The notes below the pieces were generated by a model that did not search any database, was not told the DNA's origin, and worked only from the letters and a program-made list of their open reading frames with translations. From an uncultured Luteitalea sp. (GTDB lineage Bacteria; Acidobacteriota; Vicinamibacteria; Vicinamibacterales; Vicinamibacteraceae), in assembly GCA_934541105.1 (NCBI GenBank), contig CAKTDA010000006.1:124001-188000 (forward strand): a stretch of 64,000 bases of DNA, given 5' to 3'. The position numbers and the translations under genes are program-made. Below are positions 44,529-53,244 of this stretch, piece after piece (the stretch's first letter is position 1; every line of letters begins with the position of its first letter).

Positions 44529-45371
44529 TCAGAAGAGCCCGCGACCCACGTCACGGAATGCCTGTGCCGCGCGCGCCGGTTTCGGCTTGAGCGGCACCGG
44601 CACCTTCAACAGGCCGAGTGGGTCGAGGAACGGCAGTTCGACCGCGGTGTCGTCGAGGCTCGAACGCAGCGACAGCGTGAGGTCGCCCACCTGCTGCGCG
44701 AGCACGAGTTCCTGCACCCGCTGCGGGTCCACGAGCAGCGTCACGGTCCGCAGGGCACGCGTGCTCTGCGTGCCGCCACCGCCGCCCTGGCCGGACGTCT
44801 CCTCCTGGATGCGCTCGCGGCGCAGTTCCTTGTTGACCGCGACGACGAACACGTTCTGCATCATCGTGCGCACCTCGGTGCGCTCGTCGGCATACGTGAT
44901 GCGGCCGTTCTGCTGCGCGATCGGGCGGCCGAACTCGAAGGTCCCCAGGATGTCCACGAAGTTGCCCGGACGAATCAGCCCGCCGACGCCCGTGTCGTCG
45001 GTCACCGTGATGGCCACCGCGCGACGCCCGCGGGGCACCTCGAAGCTCAGGGCCTCGGCGCCGGCATCGGCGAGCATGCCGCCGACGATCTGCGCGCCGG
45101 CCGCAATGGGCACCACCGCCACGCGCCCGGCCACCTCCTCGGTGGTCGCGAACGTCTGCGGCTGGCGGTACTTGCGCGGCACCGACTGGCGCTGGATCAG
45201 CCGTTCGTCGATCGCGGCGCCGGCGGCAATGGGCTCGCGCGCGACGATGACGTTCTGCATGTCGACTTCCTCGTACAACTGCCGCTCGAGGCCACGGATG
45301 TACACGTAGACCAGGAACACGGCGAGCAGGCCGAGGACGATGGAGAGGAGCAGCTTGGCGCGACCGGACAT
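44529..45371 (-). CDS. cpaB: Flp pilus assembly protein CpaB (RcpC)
   Basis: The 280 residues have one N-terminal helix (about 7-28) and a SAF/AFP-like beta-clip domain beginning VIVAREPIAAGAAIDERLIQ. The second conserved segment RRAVAITVTDDTGVGGLIRPGN matches the RcpC family. CpaB is periplasmic and assists the secretin. The gene is upstream of the secretin, the usual order. Confidence 0.92.
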   Translation of the reverse strand: MSGRAKLLLSIVLGLLAVFLVYVYIRGLERQLYEEVDMQNVIVAREPIAAGAAIDERLIQRQSVPRKYRQPQTFATTEEVAGRVAVVPIAAGAQIVGGMLADAGAEALSFEVPRGRRAVAITVTDDTGVGGLIRPGNFVDILGTFEFGRPIAQQNGRITYADERTEVRTMMQNVFVVAVNKELRRERIQEETSGQGGGGGTQSTRALRTVTLLVDPQRVQELVLAQQVGDLTLSLRSSLDDTAVELPFLDPLGLLKVPVPLKPKPARAAQAFRDVGRGLF

Positions 45372-45425
45372 ATTCAGGGGGTTCCGAAAGGAAAAACTCC
45401 GACGGGGCGTGGATCGAACAGCGAC

Positions 45426-46106
45426 TCAGTCATCCCAGGGGCAGTTGCCCCAGAGGCAGTCCCAGGCGCACCCGGCGACGTCCTCGGTACATTCCTCGAT
45501 CGCGTTGAGGGTCTGCCCCATCTCCTGCACCGACTGCAGTTCGTCCTTCAGGGTGGTGAGGTCGAGGGCGCTGTTGGGCAGGTTGTACGCAAACCAGCCG
45601 AAATAGTCGCCTTCGCCGAGCGACGACAGGCTGTCGCCGGCGATGGTCCACGGGCTGCCGGCGTCGAGGCCGCCGCCCGCCTTCGTCCGCTTGCACGGCG
45701 GGCTGGCGCCGTCGCAGCTCTGGTCGGGGTCGCCGTGCTGCTCGACCCAGTGACTGTAGATGCGGAAGTCGGGAATGCCTTCGTCGATGTCGTCGCGGAA
45801 CAGCCCCAGCTTGGGCGGGCGGAGCTGATCGAAGGCGTGCATCTCGCCCCAGATGATCTTCACCGTCTCGCGGTCGTACTCCTCGCCGTCGTTGTTGTAG
45901 TCGTAGGCCGACTGCAGCAGGCGGCTGTGGACCTGCGCGAGCGTACGGTTCACGGCGCGGTTGACCAGGTAGATCTGGAAGGCCCCCGCGATGAAGACGA
46001 CGCCGATGAAGGCGATGAGCATCGTCTCGATGGTGGCCTGCCCGCGCCGGCCCCGACGGCGCCGGTCAGTAGCGGACCTTGCGCCACTTCTCGAAGTCGG
46101 GGTCAT
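45426..46106 (-). CDS. TadE-like minor pseudopilin with long Cys-containing C-terminus
   Basis: The 226 residues have an Arg-rich cytoplasmic leader, then GQATIETMLIAFIGVVFIAG, the TadE prepilin-like segment. The soluble part has DGEEYDRETVKII and a Cys-rich end (CTEDVAGCAWDCLWGNCPWDD), which would form disulfides outside the cell. The start overlaps the preceding TadG-like gene by 41 bases. No ATG lies in the non-overlapping part before the helix, so this overlap appears real. Confidence 0.75.
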   Translation of the reverse strand: MTPTSRSGARSATDRRRRGRRGQATIETMLIAFIGVVFIAGAFQIYLVNRAVNRTLAQVHSRLLQSAYDYNNDGEEYDRETVKIIWGEMHAFDQLRPPKLGLFRDDIDEGIPDFRIYSHWVEQHGDPDQSCDGASPPCKRTKAGGGLDAGSPWTIAGDSLSSLGEGDYFGWFAYNLPNSALDLTTLKDELQSVQEMGQTLNAIEECTEDVAGCAWDCLWGNCPWDD

Positions 46107-46995
46107 ACACGCCTCCGTTGAGGATTGCGTCGAACGAGAGGCCCCAGCTCGCGGCAGTGAGCGGCACCATCTTCACGCGGTACTCGGAATCGCCGGACTC
46201 GATCGTGCCGCCGGCCGGCTTGGCGGCTGCCGCCGCCCGCATCTTCGGGATGGCGTCCTCGCCGAACAGCCCGAAGGGGTTGAAGAGCGGGCGCGTCTCG
46301 GGCGCCTCGACGACCCACACGAACACGTCGGTGCTCGTCTTCTCCCACCACTTCGTGTAGTCGAAGGTCTTGGGGCACGGGAACGGGCCGCACCACCCCA
46401 TGTAGGTGATGCTCGCGTCGAGCGGCTCGAGTTCCGTGAGGCAGGGCAGCGGCAGGTTCGCAAACGGGAACGGCTGCTCCCAGCAGGCCGTCGGCCGCGA
46501 CTTGATGAACGGCAGCTCGTTGCTGGCCGTGTCGTCGTCCTCGCCGCCGAACCCGAACGGACGGAAGCCTTCGTACCATCGCAGCTGCTCGCCCGGGAAG
46601 AGGTCCTGCGTGTTGTACCAGGTCACGCGCGCGGCTTCGTCGTACGGCTTCTTGGCGTACCCCACCTGGATGGCCGCGTCCACGCCGTTGATGATCGCGG
46701 TGCCGATCTGCCAGATCGTCTTCACGACCTCGTCGAGGCCGAGCGGGCCGGCGACGTAGAGGCCGGGATCGACGATCGGCCGGATGTCGTGGCGCCACTG
46801 GTTGACGTCGGCAAGCGCGTTGAGGCCGATCGCCATGTTGGTCGCGCCCGTCCAGGCGCCGGCGTCGGCCGCGATCTGCAGGGCCATGCGGCGGTTCACC
46901 GCCTGCCCGATGTTGACGACGAGCCCCACGAACATCGTCATGACGACGAGGAAGCAGAGGAAGAAGGGCGTCGTCTGACCGCGTTCGCTAGTCAT
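46066..46995 (-). CDS. TadG-like pilus assembly protein
   Basis: The 309 residues start with a 5-residue leader and GQTTPFFLCFLVVMTMFVGLVV, the TadG/TadE-type transmembrane segment, followed by NRRMALQIAADAGAWTGA, the DUF2134/Tad-like motif. The long extracytoplasmic part contains several Cys residues (CWEQ, CLTE, CGPFPCPK) and many aromatic residues. No von Willebrand domain is seen, so this is a shorter TadG. It overlaps the upstream TadE-like gene by 8 bases. Confidence 0.82.
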   Translation of the reverse strand: MTSERGQTTPFFLCFLVVMTMFVGLVVNIGQAVNRRMALQIAADAGAWTGATNMAIGLNALADVNQWRHDIRPIVDPGLYVAGPLGLDEVVKTIWQIGTAIINGVDAAIQVGYAKKPYDEAARVTWYNTQDLFPGEQLRWYEGFRPFGFGGEDDDTASNELPFIKSRPTACWEQPFPFANLPLPCLTELEPLDASITYMGWCGPFPCPKTFDYTKWWEKTSTDVFVWVVEAPETRPLFNPFGLFGEDAIPKMRAAAAAKPAGGTIESGDSEYRVKMVPLTAASWGLSFDAILNGGVYDPDFEKWRKVRY

Positions 46996-47416
46996 TGTCC
47001 CCTCCGCTCGGCGGATCGTCCTGCGTCGTCACGGGCGCAAAGCCGGTGATGAGCATGCCCTGCGGCTCGACGTGCTCGTAGATGGGCAGGCCGAACGGCA
47101 CGCGCGTCTCCACCGTGTAGCCCGACCACCCGTTGACGTTCTCGTGCGTCACCGTCACCGGCGGGTCATCGCCTTCGCCCACCCACCAGTTGATGTTGGC
47201 CATCACGTCGCGGGCCGCGCTCTCGGGGTCGTTGCCGACCTCGGCGGCGCGCGCCGCGGCAAAGGCCGCGTAGTTCACCATGTAGCGGGTCACGGTGAAC
47301 ATCGTCAGGTGCATGAGGCCGAAGACGAGCAACAGCATGAAGGCCATCATCATCATGGTCTCCAGCGTGGCCTGCCCGCGCCTCGTGCATCGACGACTCA
47401 CCCCTGACCCGCGCAT
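46988..47416 (-). CDS. tadE: TadE-like minor pseudopilin
   Basis: The 142 residues have an Arg-rich leader and GQATLETMMMMAFMLLLVFGL, the TadE family signature with prepilin-like Glu. NYAAFAAARAAEVG follows, as in most TadE proteins. The protein would be processed by a prepilin peptidase and placed in the inner membrane or the pilus base. It lies 24 bases downstream of the Flp gene and overlaps the TadG-like gene. Confidence 0.86.
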   Translation of the reverse strand: MRGSGVSRRCTRRGQATLETMMMMAFMLLLVFGLMHLTMFTVTRYMVNYAAFAAARAAEVGNDPESAARDVMANINWWVGEGDDPPVTVTHENVNGWSGYTVETRVPFGLPIYEHVEPQGMLITGFAPVTTQDDPPSGGDND

Positions 47417-47440
47417 GTGTGTTCCATCGGCCGCGCGGCC

Positions 47441-47704
47441 CTACTTCTTGCCGCCGCCGCTCTCCTGCACCGTGTTGAACTTGGAGTTGTTGCTGCTGTC
47501 CACCGCAGCCGCCGCGTTGCCGGACCAGTTCTCGGCCGCGGGCTTCACCTTGTCCCAGAAGAACACGATGAAGGCGATGAGCACGACGGCCGCCATGATG
47601 CCGACGATCATCAGGTACTCGGTCGGCGTCTGGCCGGCCTCGCCGCCGAAGCGGGGGGCTCGCGTTGTCGTCAGGTCGTTGCGACGGGTGATCTGCATGT
47701 CCAT
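47441..47704 (-). CDS. flp: Flp/Tad prepilin
   Basis: The 87 residues have a 24-residue leader, then GQTPTEYLMIVGIMAAVVLIAF, the class IVb prepilin helix with Glu at +5. The mature part is about 63 residues with a polar C-terminus. A strong ribosome binding site (GGAGGA, 5 bases upstream) is the best in the operon, which fits high production of the major pilin. It is the most likely major subunit among the four prepilin-like proteins. Confidence 0.9.
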   Translation of the reverse strand: MDMQITRRNDLTTTRAPRFGGEAGQTPTEYLMIVGIMAAVVLIAFIVFFWDKVKPAAENWSGNAAAAVDSSNNSKFNTVQESGGGKK

Positions 47705-47709
47705 AGTGT

Positions 47710-47715
47710 TCCTCC
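47710..47715 (-). promoter_or_regulatory. Strong ribosome binding site of the Flp prepilin gene
   Basis: GGAGGA on the minus strand, 5 bases before the ATG at 47704, fixes the start of the 87-residue prepilin and suggests it is strongly translated compared with its neighbours. Confidence 0.7.
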
Positions 47716-47724
47716 AGCCCTCGG

Positions 47725-47982
47725 CTACTGCTCCTCGCACTCCAGATCCTCTTCCTGCTCGGGATCCAGCTCCACGAACTCGGGACACGGTTGCGGCTCC
47801 TCGGCCGCCGACGCCGGACTCGAGAGGTTGACGATGATGTGGTCGGCAAGCCGCAGCGTCACCACCCGCACCGTCGGGATGATCACGCCGCTGAGCACGA
47901 TCAGCATCGCGGTCACGAGGCCCGCGATCATCAGGTACTCGGTCGTCGTCTGCCCGCACCGGCGACCGGCTCGCACGCCCAT
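47725..47982 (-). CDS. Flp/Tad prepilin-like protein with acidic tail
   Basis: The 85 residues have a 10-residue leader, GQTTTEYLMIAGLVTAMLIV as the prepilin helix, and a very acidic C-terminus (ELDPEQEEDLECEEQ) with two Cys residues in the tail. The start overlaps the previous stop (TGATG). The acidic tail makes it unlike the other prepilins here, so it may be a minor or capping subunit. Confidence 0.85.
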   Translation of the reverse strand: MGVRAGRRCGQTTTEYLMIAGLVTAMLIVLSGVIIPTVRVVTLRLADHIIVNLSSPASAAEEPQPCPEFVELDPEQEEDLECEEQ

Positions 47983-48158
47983 CACAACCCCGGGGTCCGC
48001 ACGGCCCGCGCCAGGGCCCGCACCATCGCCACGAGCACCGGCTGGAACATCGCCGTGAGCAGGATGGCCACCGCGGTCAGGATGCCGGCCAGCATCAGCC
48101 ATTCCACGGCAACCTGCCCCCGGCGATTCCTGCGCATCGCGTGAGTCTTCCGGTCCAT
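47982..48158 (-). CDS. Flp/Tad prepilin-like short protein
   Basis: This short protein of about 58 residues (from ATG 48158) has a basic leader, then GQVAVEWLMLAGILTAVAILL, which fits a prepilin helix with the Glu at +5 and Trp in place of Tyr. There is almost no tail after the helix. Starts at 48182 (GTG) and 48137 (ATG) are possible. It is the first prepilin-like gene of the operon after the kinase gene. Confidence 0.78.
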   Translation of the reverse strand: MDRKTHAMRRNRRGQVAVEWLMLAGILTAVAILLTAMFQPVLVAMVRALARAVRTPGL

Positions 48159-48215
48159 CGCGCTGTGAAGCCCTACGCTCACAGAACGCCCCCCGATGTG
48201 TCGTGCGAACGCATC

Positions 48216-50135
48216 TTACTCGCGAAGCCCGACAATAAACCAATTCCGACCCTGACGCGCCAGGTCGAACACGAACGTGCGCCGGATCGTCAACGCATGC
48301 CCCGCCGCATACGCCCCGGTCGTCCCCGGCTGCGTCAGATGGCACGTCGCGGCGGCCTTCGCCCGATCCACGACGCTGACGTCGCACGAGGCCAGCGTGA
48401 GCGGCGCCGAGAACGCGCTGGTGACGCGGCGGATGTGGACGTCGTCCACGTCGGGCCAGACCCGACGGATGCCGGACGCGTGCGACGTGTTGCGCGCCGC
48501 GACGTACCCGCGAACGAGGGCGAGTGCCTCCTCGCGAGGCGCCACGGCGGGCGGCTCGACGTCGCGGCGGACGGGCTCCTCGCGCACGACCGCCGGCGGA
48601 ACCTCGACGTCCACGCGGCGCTCTCGCGAATCACTCACCTCCGGACGTGACGTCGGGGGCCTGACGACGCGCGGGACTTCCGCCTCCCTCGTCACCGGCT
48701 CCTGCCTCGCCGCCTGCCTGCCCTGCTGACCGGCTCCCGTCGAGTCGGGTGGCAGCGACACCTCGGTCGCGCCGCCCTCTGCCGCTACCTCCGATTGCGG
48801 AATCGCCACGTTACCGGGGCCATCGGTCGTCGATTCCCGTGAAGATGCGGGCGCGTCGTCGGGCCTGGCGAGGGCTTCGACCTGCGCGGGCGGAGGATCG
48901 GTCGTGGCTGGCGAGCCGCCGGCGAGGCCGAGCGCGCGCACGACGAAGAAGGCCATGACCACGGCCACGCCGAGCAGCACCACGAGACCGCCGAGGACCG
49001 CGGCCAGGGGCACGCCCCGACGCGTGGCAGGCGGCGGCGCAGTCGTTGCCGTGACCGGCGGAGGTGCCGGCGTGGCGAGGGGCACCGGGGCCGCCGCACG
49101 CAGGTCGGCGTCCACGGTGACCCGGCCTGCGGAGTGCGACGGGCTGCCCTTCGGGAGTCCCGCGGGCAAGGGCGGCAGCGGCACCGGCACCGGACCGTCG
49201 TCGGCAGCCGGGGCGAACTTCGTCTCGTCGAGCGCCGTGGACGGCGGCGGCGCTTGCGGACGGATCGGCGCGGGAAGTCCGACGACGAGGGTCGCGTCGT
49301 CGGAGGACGCGGCCATGGCGCGCCGGCGGGCGCGCGCGAGGTCCTTCCTGAACGCCTGCAGGTCCTGGTACCGGTCCTCCGGGCGACGCGCCATGGCCTT
49401 CGACACGATGGCGGCCAGGTCGGGATCGAGCTCGGGCACCAGGTCCAGGAGTGGCGTCGGGCGCGCCGCCAGCACCAGTTCCAGCACGTCGGCGGTCGTG
49501 GCGCCCGCGAATGCCCGGCGGCCCGAGAGCAGCTCGTAGGTCACGAGACCGACGGCGTAGATGTCGGCCCGCGCGTCGGCGGGGCTGCCCTCGAGCACTT
49601 CGGGCGCCATGTAGGCCGGGGTGCCGACGAGCGTCGGCCCGTCCATCTCGATGCTGTGGGCGGCCTGCACCGCGCGGGCGATGCCGAAATCGAGCACCTT
49701 CACGAGCCCGGAGCGCGTGATCATCAGGTTCGCGGGCTTGATGTCGCGGTGGACGATGCCCCGCTGGTGCGCGAAGGCGAGGCCATCGGCGACGTCGTCG
49801 ATGACGTCCAGCTTCCGGATTGGCGAGAACGGCACGTCGTCCCGGATCAGCGAGGCCAGGGTGTCGCCATCGATGTACTCCATGGCGATGTACAGCTGGC
49901 CGTCGTGCTCCCCCACGTCGTAGATCGTGACGATGTTGGGATGCTGGATGCGGGCGGCCGACTGGGCCTCGCGCATGAATCGGCGGCGCAGATCGGCGCT
50001 GTCCACGCGCAGCAGCTTGAGGGCGACCGGACGGGCAAGGACCGGGTCCGCCGCCAGGTACAGCACCCCCATGCCGCCCTCGCCGAGCAGGCGCTCGACG
50101 TCGTACCGACCGATCTGTGCGGGGAGGTCGCTCAT
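48216..50135 (-). CDS. Hanks-type Ser/Thr protein kinase with TM helix and C-terminal extracytoplasmic domain
   Basis: The 639 residues contain a kinase domain (about 12-275): the glycine loop LGEGGMGVLYLA, Lys in ALKLLRV near 40, HRDIKPANLMI near 133, and DFGIAR near 152. A Pro-rich stretch follows, then a membrane helix (about 372-396) and a Pro/Glu/Arg-rich linker. The C-terminal domain (about 530-639) runs from EEALALVRGYVAARN to NWFIVGLRE and looks NTF2/SnoaL-like. It lies just upstream of the prepilin genes on the same strand, so it may open the pilus operon. The ATG at 50135 is chosen over a TTG at 50153. Confidence 0.93.
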   Translation of the reverse strand: MSDLPAQIGRYDVERLLGEGGMGVLYLAADPVLARPVALKLLRVDSADLRRRFMREAQSAARIQHPNIVTIYDVGEHDGQLYIAMEYIDGDTLASLIRDDVPFSPIRKLDVIDDVADGLAFAHQRGIVHRDIKPANLMITRSGLVKVLDFGIARAVQAAHSIEMDGPTLVGTPAYMAPEVLEGSPADARADIYAVGLVTYELLSGRRAFAGATTADVLELVLAARPTPLLDLVPELDPDLAAIVSKAMARRPEDRYQDLQAFRKDLARARRRAMAASSDDATLVVGLPAPIRPQAPPPSTALDETKFAPAADDGPVPVPLPPLPAGLPKGSPSHSAGRVTVDADLRAAAPVPLATPAPPPVTATTAPPPATRRGVPLAAVLGGLVVLLGVAVVMAFFVVRALGLAGGSPATTDPPPAQVEALARPDDAPASSRESTTDGPGNVAIPQSEVAAEGGATEVSLPPDSTGAGQQGRQAARQEPVTREAEVPRVVRPPTSRPEVSDSRERRVDVEVPPAVVREEPVRRDVEPPAVAPREEALALVRGYVAARNTSHASGIRRVWPDVDDVHIRRVTSAFSAPLTLASCDVSVVDRAKAAATCHLTQPGTTGAYAAGHALTIRRTFVFDLARQGRNWFIVGLRE

Positions 50136-50222
50136 GGTCGTTTGGAGGATCAACGCTCCGCGACTGTCCGGAAGAACAGCCGTTCAGGTGCAGGGCCTGC
50201 CGTGCCGATCGTGTACGGTACG
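50136..50222. promoter_or_regulatory. Divergent promoter region between the two kinases
   Basis: These 87 bases separate the two oppositely directed kinase genes and should hold promoters for both the pilus operon and the second kinase. I see no certain -10/-35 boxes. Confidence 0.5.
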
Positions 50223-53210
50223 GTGCCAGACCACGTGGAAGAGCTTCCAGAACGCATCGGGCCGTATGAAGTACGGGACCGCCTCGGGCATGGCGGCATG
50301 GGCGTCGTGTACCTCGGGTTCGACCCCATGCTGGATCGGCCCGTCGCCATCAAGGTCCTGCGGGTGCCCGACGAAGAGACCCGCCGCCGGTTCCTCCGGG
50401 AAGCCCGCCTCGCGGCCCGCGTCCACCACCCGCATATCGTCAGCATCTACGCGGTGGGTGAACACGAAGGCAATCCGTACCTCGCGATGGAGTTCATCGC
50501 GGGCCGGACGATGGCCCAGATCATCAGGAGCGAGGAGCCTGTCCCGCTCGCGCGCAAGGTGCACTGGCTGGCCGAACTCTGCGCCGGTCTCGGCCACGCG
50601 CACCGCAGCGGCATCGTCCATCGCGACGTCAAGCCATCGAACCTGCTGATTGCGCAGGGGACGGGCACGCTCCGCCTCGTGGACTTCGGCATCGCCTACG
50701 GCAACGAGGCGTCGGGCATGACGATGGCGGGCATGATCGTCGGCACGCCGCAGTACATGTCGCCCGAGCAGATCCAGGGGCAGCCCGTCGATGCCCGCAG
50801 CGACATCTTCTCGGTGGGCACGGTCGCCTACGAACTGCTCACCGGTCGCCAGCCGTTCGGCGGCGAGAACCTCTACCACGTGTCGCGGCTCATCGTGAAC
50901 GAGCAGCCGACGCCACTGGCGAGCCTCGTGCCCGACGCGCCCATGGCCCTCCTGCGGACGATCACGCGCTGCCTCGAGAAGGACGCGGCCGCGCGCCCGG
51001 CCGACGCCACGGTGCTGCAACGCGAACTCCTGGCGCTCGCCCGCCGGCTCGATCCGGACCAGACACTCGTCGTGCAGCACACCGAGGCCACGGTCGTCGC
51101 CCCGGTCCGCGATGCCACGACATCGCGCCGCGAGCGGCTCCGCGAGGCGGAGGCCGCCATCGAACAGGGCGACCTGACCGGCGCGGCGGAACTGCTGCAC
51201 CGGCTCGAAGCCACGACGCCGTCCGACGAAGTGCAGTCGCTGCGCCAGAAGCTGCAGGCCCGGCGTGTCGAAGTGCGCGTGCAGGATGCCTTCGGCCGGG
51301 CAGACGATGCCGTCCAGACGGGGAGCGTCGAGGAGGCGGAGAGCGCGCTCGCCGTGCTCGCCGAGATCGCGCCGCTGCATCCCGAGCTCGAGCGCCTCCG
51401 CCAGGCCCTCGAGTCGCGGAGCCACGCACGGCAGGTGGCCGCGCTCGTCGCGCGCGCCCGCCAGGCGCTGCAGCAGGACCGCCTCGACGACGCCGAGACG
51501 ATGGCCGCCGAGGCACTGGCCTTTGCGCCCGGCGCCGCCGATGCCATCGCCGTGCAGCAGGCCGTCGTCGGGCGGGTCCGCGCGCAGCGGATTGCGAGGC
51601 TCGTGGCGCAGGCGAGCCGCGCCATCGCCCAGGAGGACGCATCGGCCGCACGTCGCGCCATCGACGCGCTCGTCAGGCTCGACCCGTCGCACGGCGACGT
51701 CGGCCGCCTGCAGGGCCGGCTCCAGGCCCTGACGGCCGAGAGCGAGGGAGCAGTAGGCCCCGAGACGCCGGCAAGCCCGACACCCGCGCCCAAGGCGCCC
51801 CGGAAGGCCGTTGCCGTGCCGGCCGGAACCGGTCCGACAGCCGCGGCGCCCAGTATCGGGGCGGGCGCAGGGGCAGGGGCAGGGGCAGGGGCAGGTGCGG
51901 GTGCAGGGGCCGGGGCGGCACGCATTGCCGCGGGCCCGGCGGCTTCCGGTCAGGGCACGTCTCCCGGCATCGCGGGCGAGATCCTGCTGCGCCCCGCGCA
52001 GGCGGCTCCTGAACGTGTGGCTCGTGCCGCCTCCGCGGTTGCCCCGATGGCCGGGTCGATGGCGGGCCCGCTTGCGGATGCGGGGGCTGGCGCGGCATCG
52101 CCGCAGGACGCGGAATCGGCTGGAACTTCGGGCCGCACGACGGCGATGCTCGCGGCGGCCGCGGTGCTGGCCCTCGCCGTCGCTGGCGGCGGGTACTACT
52201 ACGCGGCGCTGCCCGCGCCGGAGGCGACCGACACCGCCGCCGAGGCCGAATCGCAATCCGGCCCGGCAGCGGTGGCGAGCGACGGCCCCGCGACTGGCGA
52301 CGGGGCCGCAGAACCGACCGGGCCGGATCCGTCGTCCACGGCTGCCGCAGTCACGACCGCCGCAATCGGCGAGCCGGGCGCTGCGGAAACGGCCGGTGCG
52401 GCGACCGACGGCGCGACGCGTCCACCACCCGCATCCCCGGCGACGCCGGACGCCGCGGATCCCTGGGCGGCGATCAGGCAGCTGACGGCGCGCGGCGCGT
52501 TCGACCGCGCAATGGCGGCAATCGACGATGTCAGCGGACGGCCGGCGGGTGAGCTCCAGGCCGAGCGCACCCGCGTGCTCGACGCGGCGCGCCGGAACAC
52601 GCTCGCGGCGCGGCGCGGGGCCGAGGACCTCCGCCTCACGAAGAGCCCGCAGTACGTGCTCGGCATGACGCGGCAGGCCGATGCCGATCGCCAGCGCGAT
52701 GCCGGTCGCGTGAAGACCGCGGTTGCCGGCTACATGGCTGCGCGGACGCACTTTCTCCAGGCCTTCACCGACAACGGCCGCGCGCCGGCGGCGACGGCGG
52801 CCGACGCGGGCACCAGGGCGGGCACCACGCCGCAGTCCGAGGCGCCACCCGCCCCCACGACGACTGCGCCGGCAGGCCCCAACCTCTCGACGTGGTCGAA
52901 CGAGGAGGCTCGCGCCGCCGTGGCGACGTTCTGCGGCGCCTACCTGGCCCGCGACATGGGCGGCCTGCAGCGCCTGTGGCCGAACATGGGCCCCGAGTGG
53001 CGCGCTGAACTGCGCGACGCGTTCGGCACCACCGGCGAACTCGTCTGCGTCTTCGAGAATCTCGTCATCGTCCGGGCGAGCGACGAGTTCAGCGCGTCGG
53101 CACGCCTGCTCACCCAGCTGCCGGGCGGCGCGCAGCGGCGCCGCACGCTCCTCATGTCGCTCGTGCCCGCCCGCGATCGGCTCGTCATCGGCAACATCCG
53201 GGTCCGGTAG
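50223..53210 (+). CDS. Large Hanks-type Ser/Thr kinase with helical repeats, TM helix and C-terminal extracytoplasmic domain
   Basis: The 995 residues (GTG start) begin with a kinase domain (about 10-275): LGHGGMGVVYLG, Lys in AIKVLRV near 43, HRDVKPSNLLI near 133, DFGIAYG near 154. Residues about 300-500 are helical repeats (AEAAIEQGDLTGAAELLHRL and similar), probably TPR-like. A low-complexity Ala/Gly stretch at about 545-566 is encoded by a hexanucleotide repeat. A membrane helix lies near 640-660, and the extracytoplasmic end (about 895-995) resembles the end of the neighbouring kinase. It is the divergent partner of the first kinase. A GTG at 50211 is also possible. Confidence 0.93.
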   Translation: MPDHVEELPERIGPYEVRDRLGHGGMGVVYLGFDPMLDRPVAIKVLRVPDEETRRRFLREARLAARVHHPHIVSIYAVGEHEGNPYLAMEFIAGRTMAQIIRSEEPVPLARKVHWLAELCAGLGHAHRSGIVHRDVKPSNLLIAQGTGTLRLVDFGIAYGNEASGMTMAGMIVGTPQYMSPEQIQGQPVDARSDIFSVGTVAYELLTGRQPFGGENLYHVSRLIVNEQPTPLASLVPDAPMALLRTITRCLEKDAAARPADATVLQRELLALARRLDPDQTLVVQHTEATVVAPVRDATTSRRERLREAEAAIEQGDLTGAAELLHRLEATTPSDEVQSLRQKLQARRVEVRVQDAFGRADDAVQTGSVEEAESALAVLAEIAPLHPELERLRQALESRSHARQVAALVARARQALQQDRLDDAETMAAEALAFAPGAADAIAVQQAVVGRVRAQRIARLVAQASRAIAQEDASAARRAIDALVRLDPSHGDVGRLQGRLQALTAESEGAVGPETPASPTPAPKAPRKAVAVPAGTGPTAAAPSIGAGAGAGAGAGAGAGAGAGAARIAAGPAASGQGTSPGIAGEILLRPAQAAPERVARAASAVAPMAGSMAGPLADAGAGAASPQDAESAGTSGRTTAMLAAAAVLALAVAGGGYYYAALPAPEATDTAAEAESQSGPAAVASDGPATGDGAAEPTGPDPSSTAAAVTTAAIGEPGAAETAGAATDGATRPPPASPATPDAADPWAAIRQLTARGAFDRAMAAIDDVSGRPAGELQAERTRVLDAARRNTLAARRGAEDLRLTKSPQYVLGMTRQADADRQRDAGRVKTAVAGYMAARTHFLQAFTDNGRAPAATAADAGTRAGTTPQSEAPPAPTTTAPAGPNLSTWSNEEARAAVATFCGAYLARDMGGLQRLWPNMGPEWRAELRDAFGTTGELVCVFENLVIVRASDEFSASARLLTQLPGGAQRRRTLLMSLVPARDRLVIGNIRVR
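51870..51893. repeat. Hexanucleotide repeat GGGGCA x4 inside the kinase gene
   Basis: Four exact GGGGCA units encode an Ala-Gly run that extends with imperfect copies from about 51860 to 51919. The unit is six bases, so slippage would change the linker length by two residues without breaking the frame. Confidence 0.85.
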
Positions 53211-53244
53211 CCGGCCCTCGCCCGTCCTCAGGCATCATCTGGTC

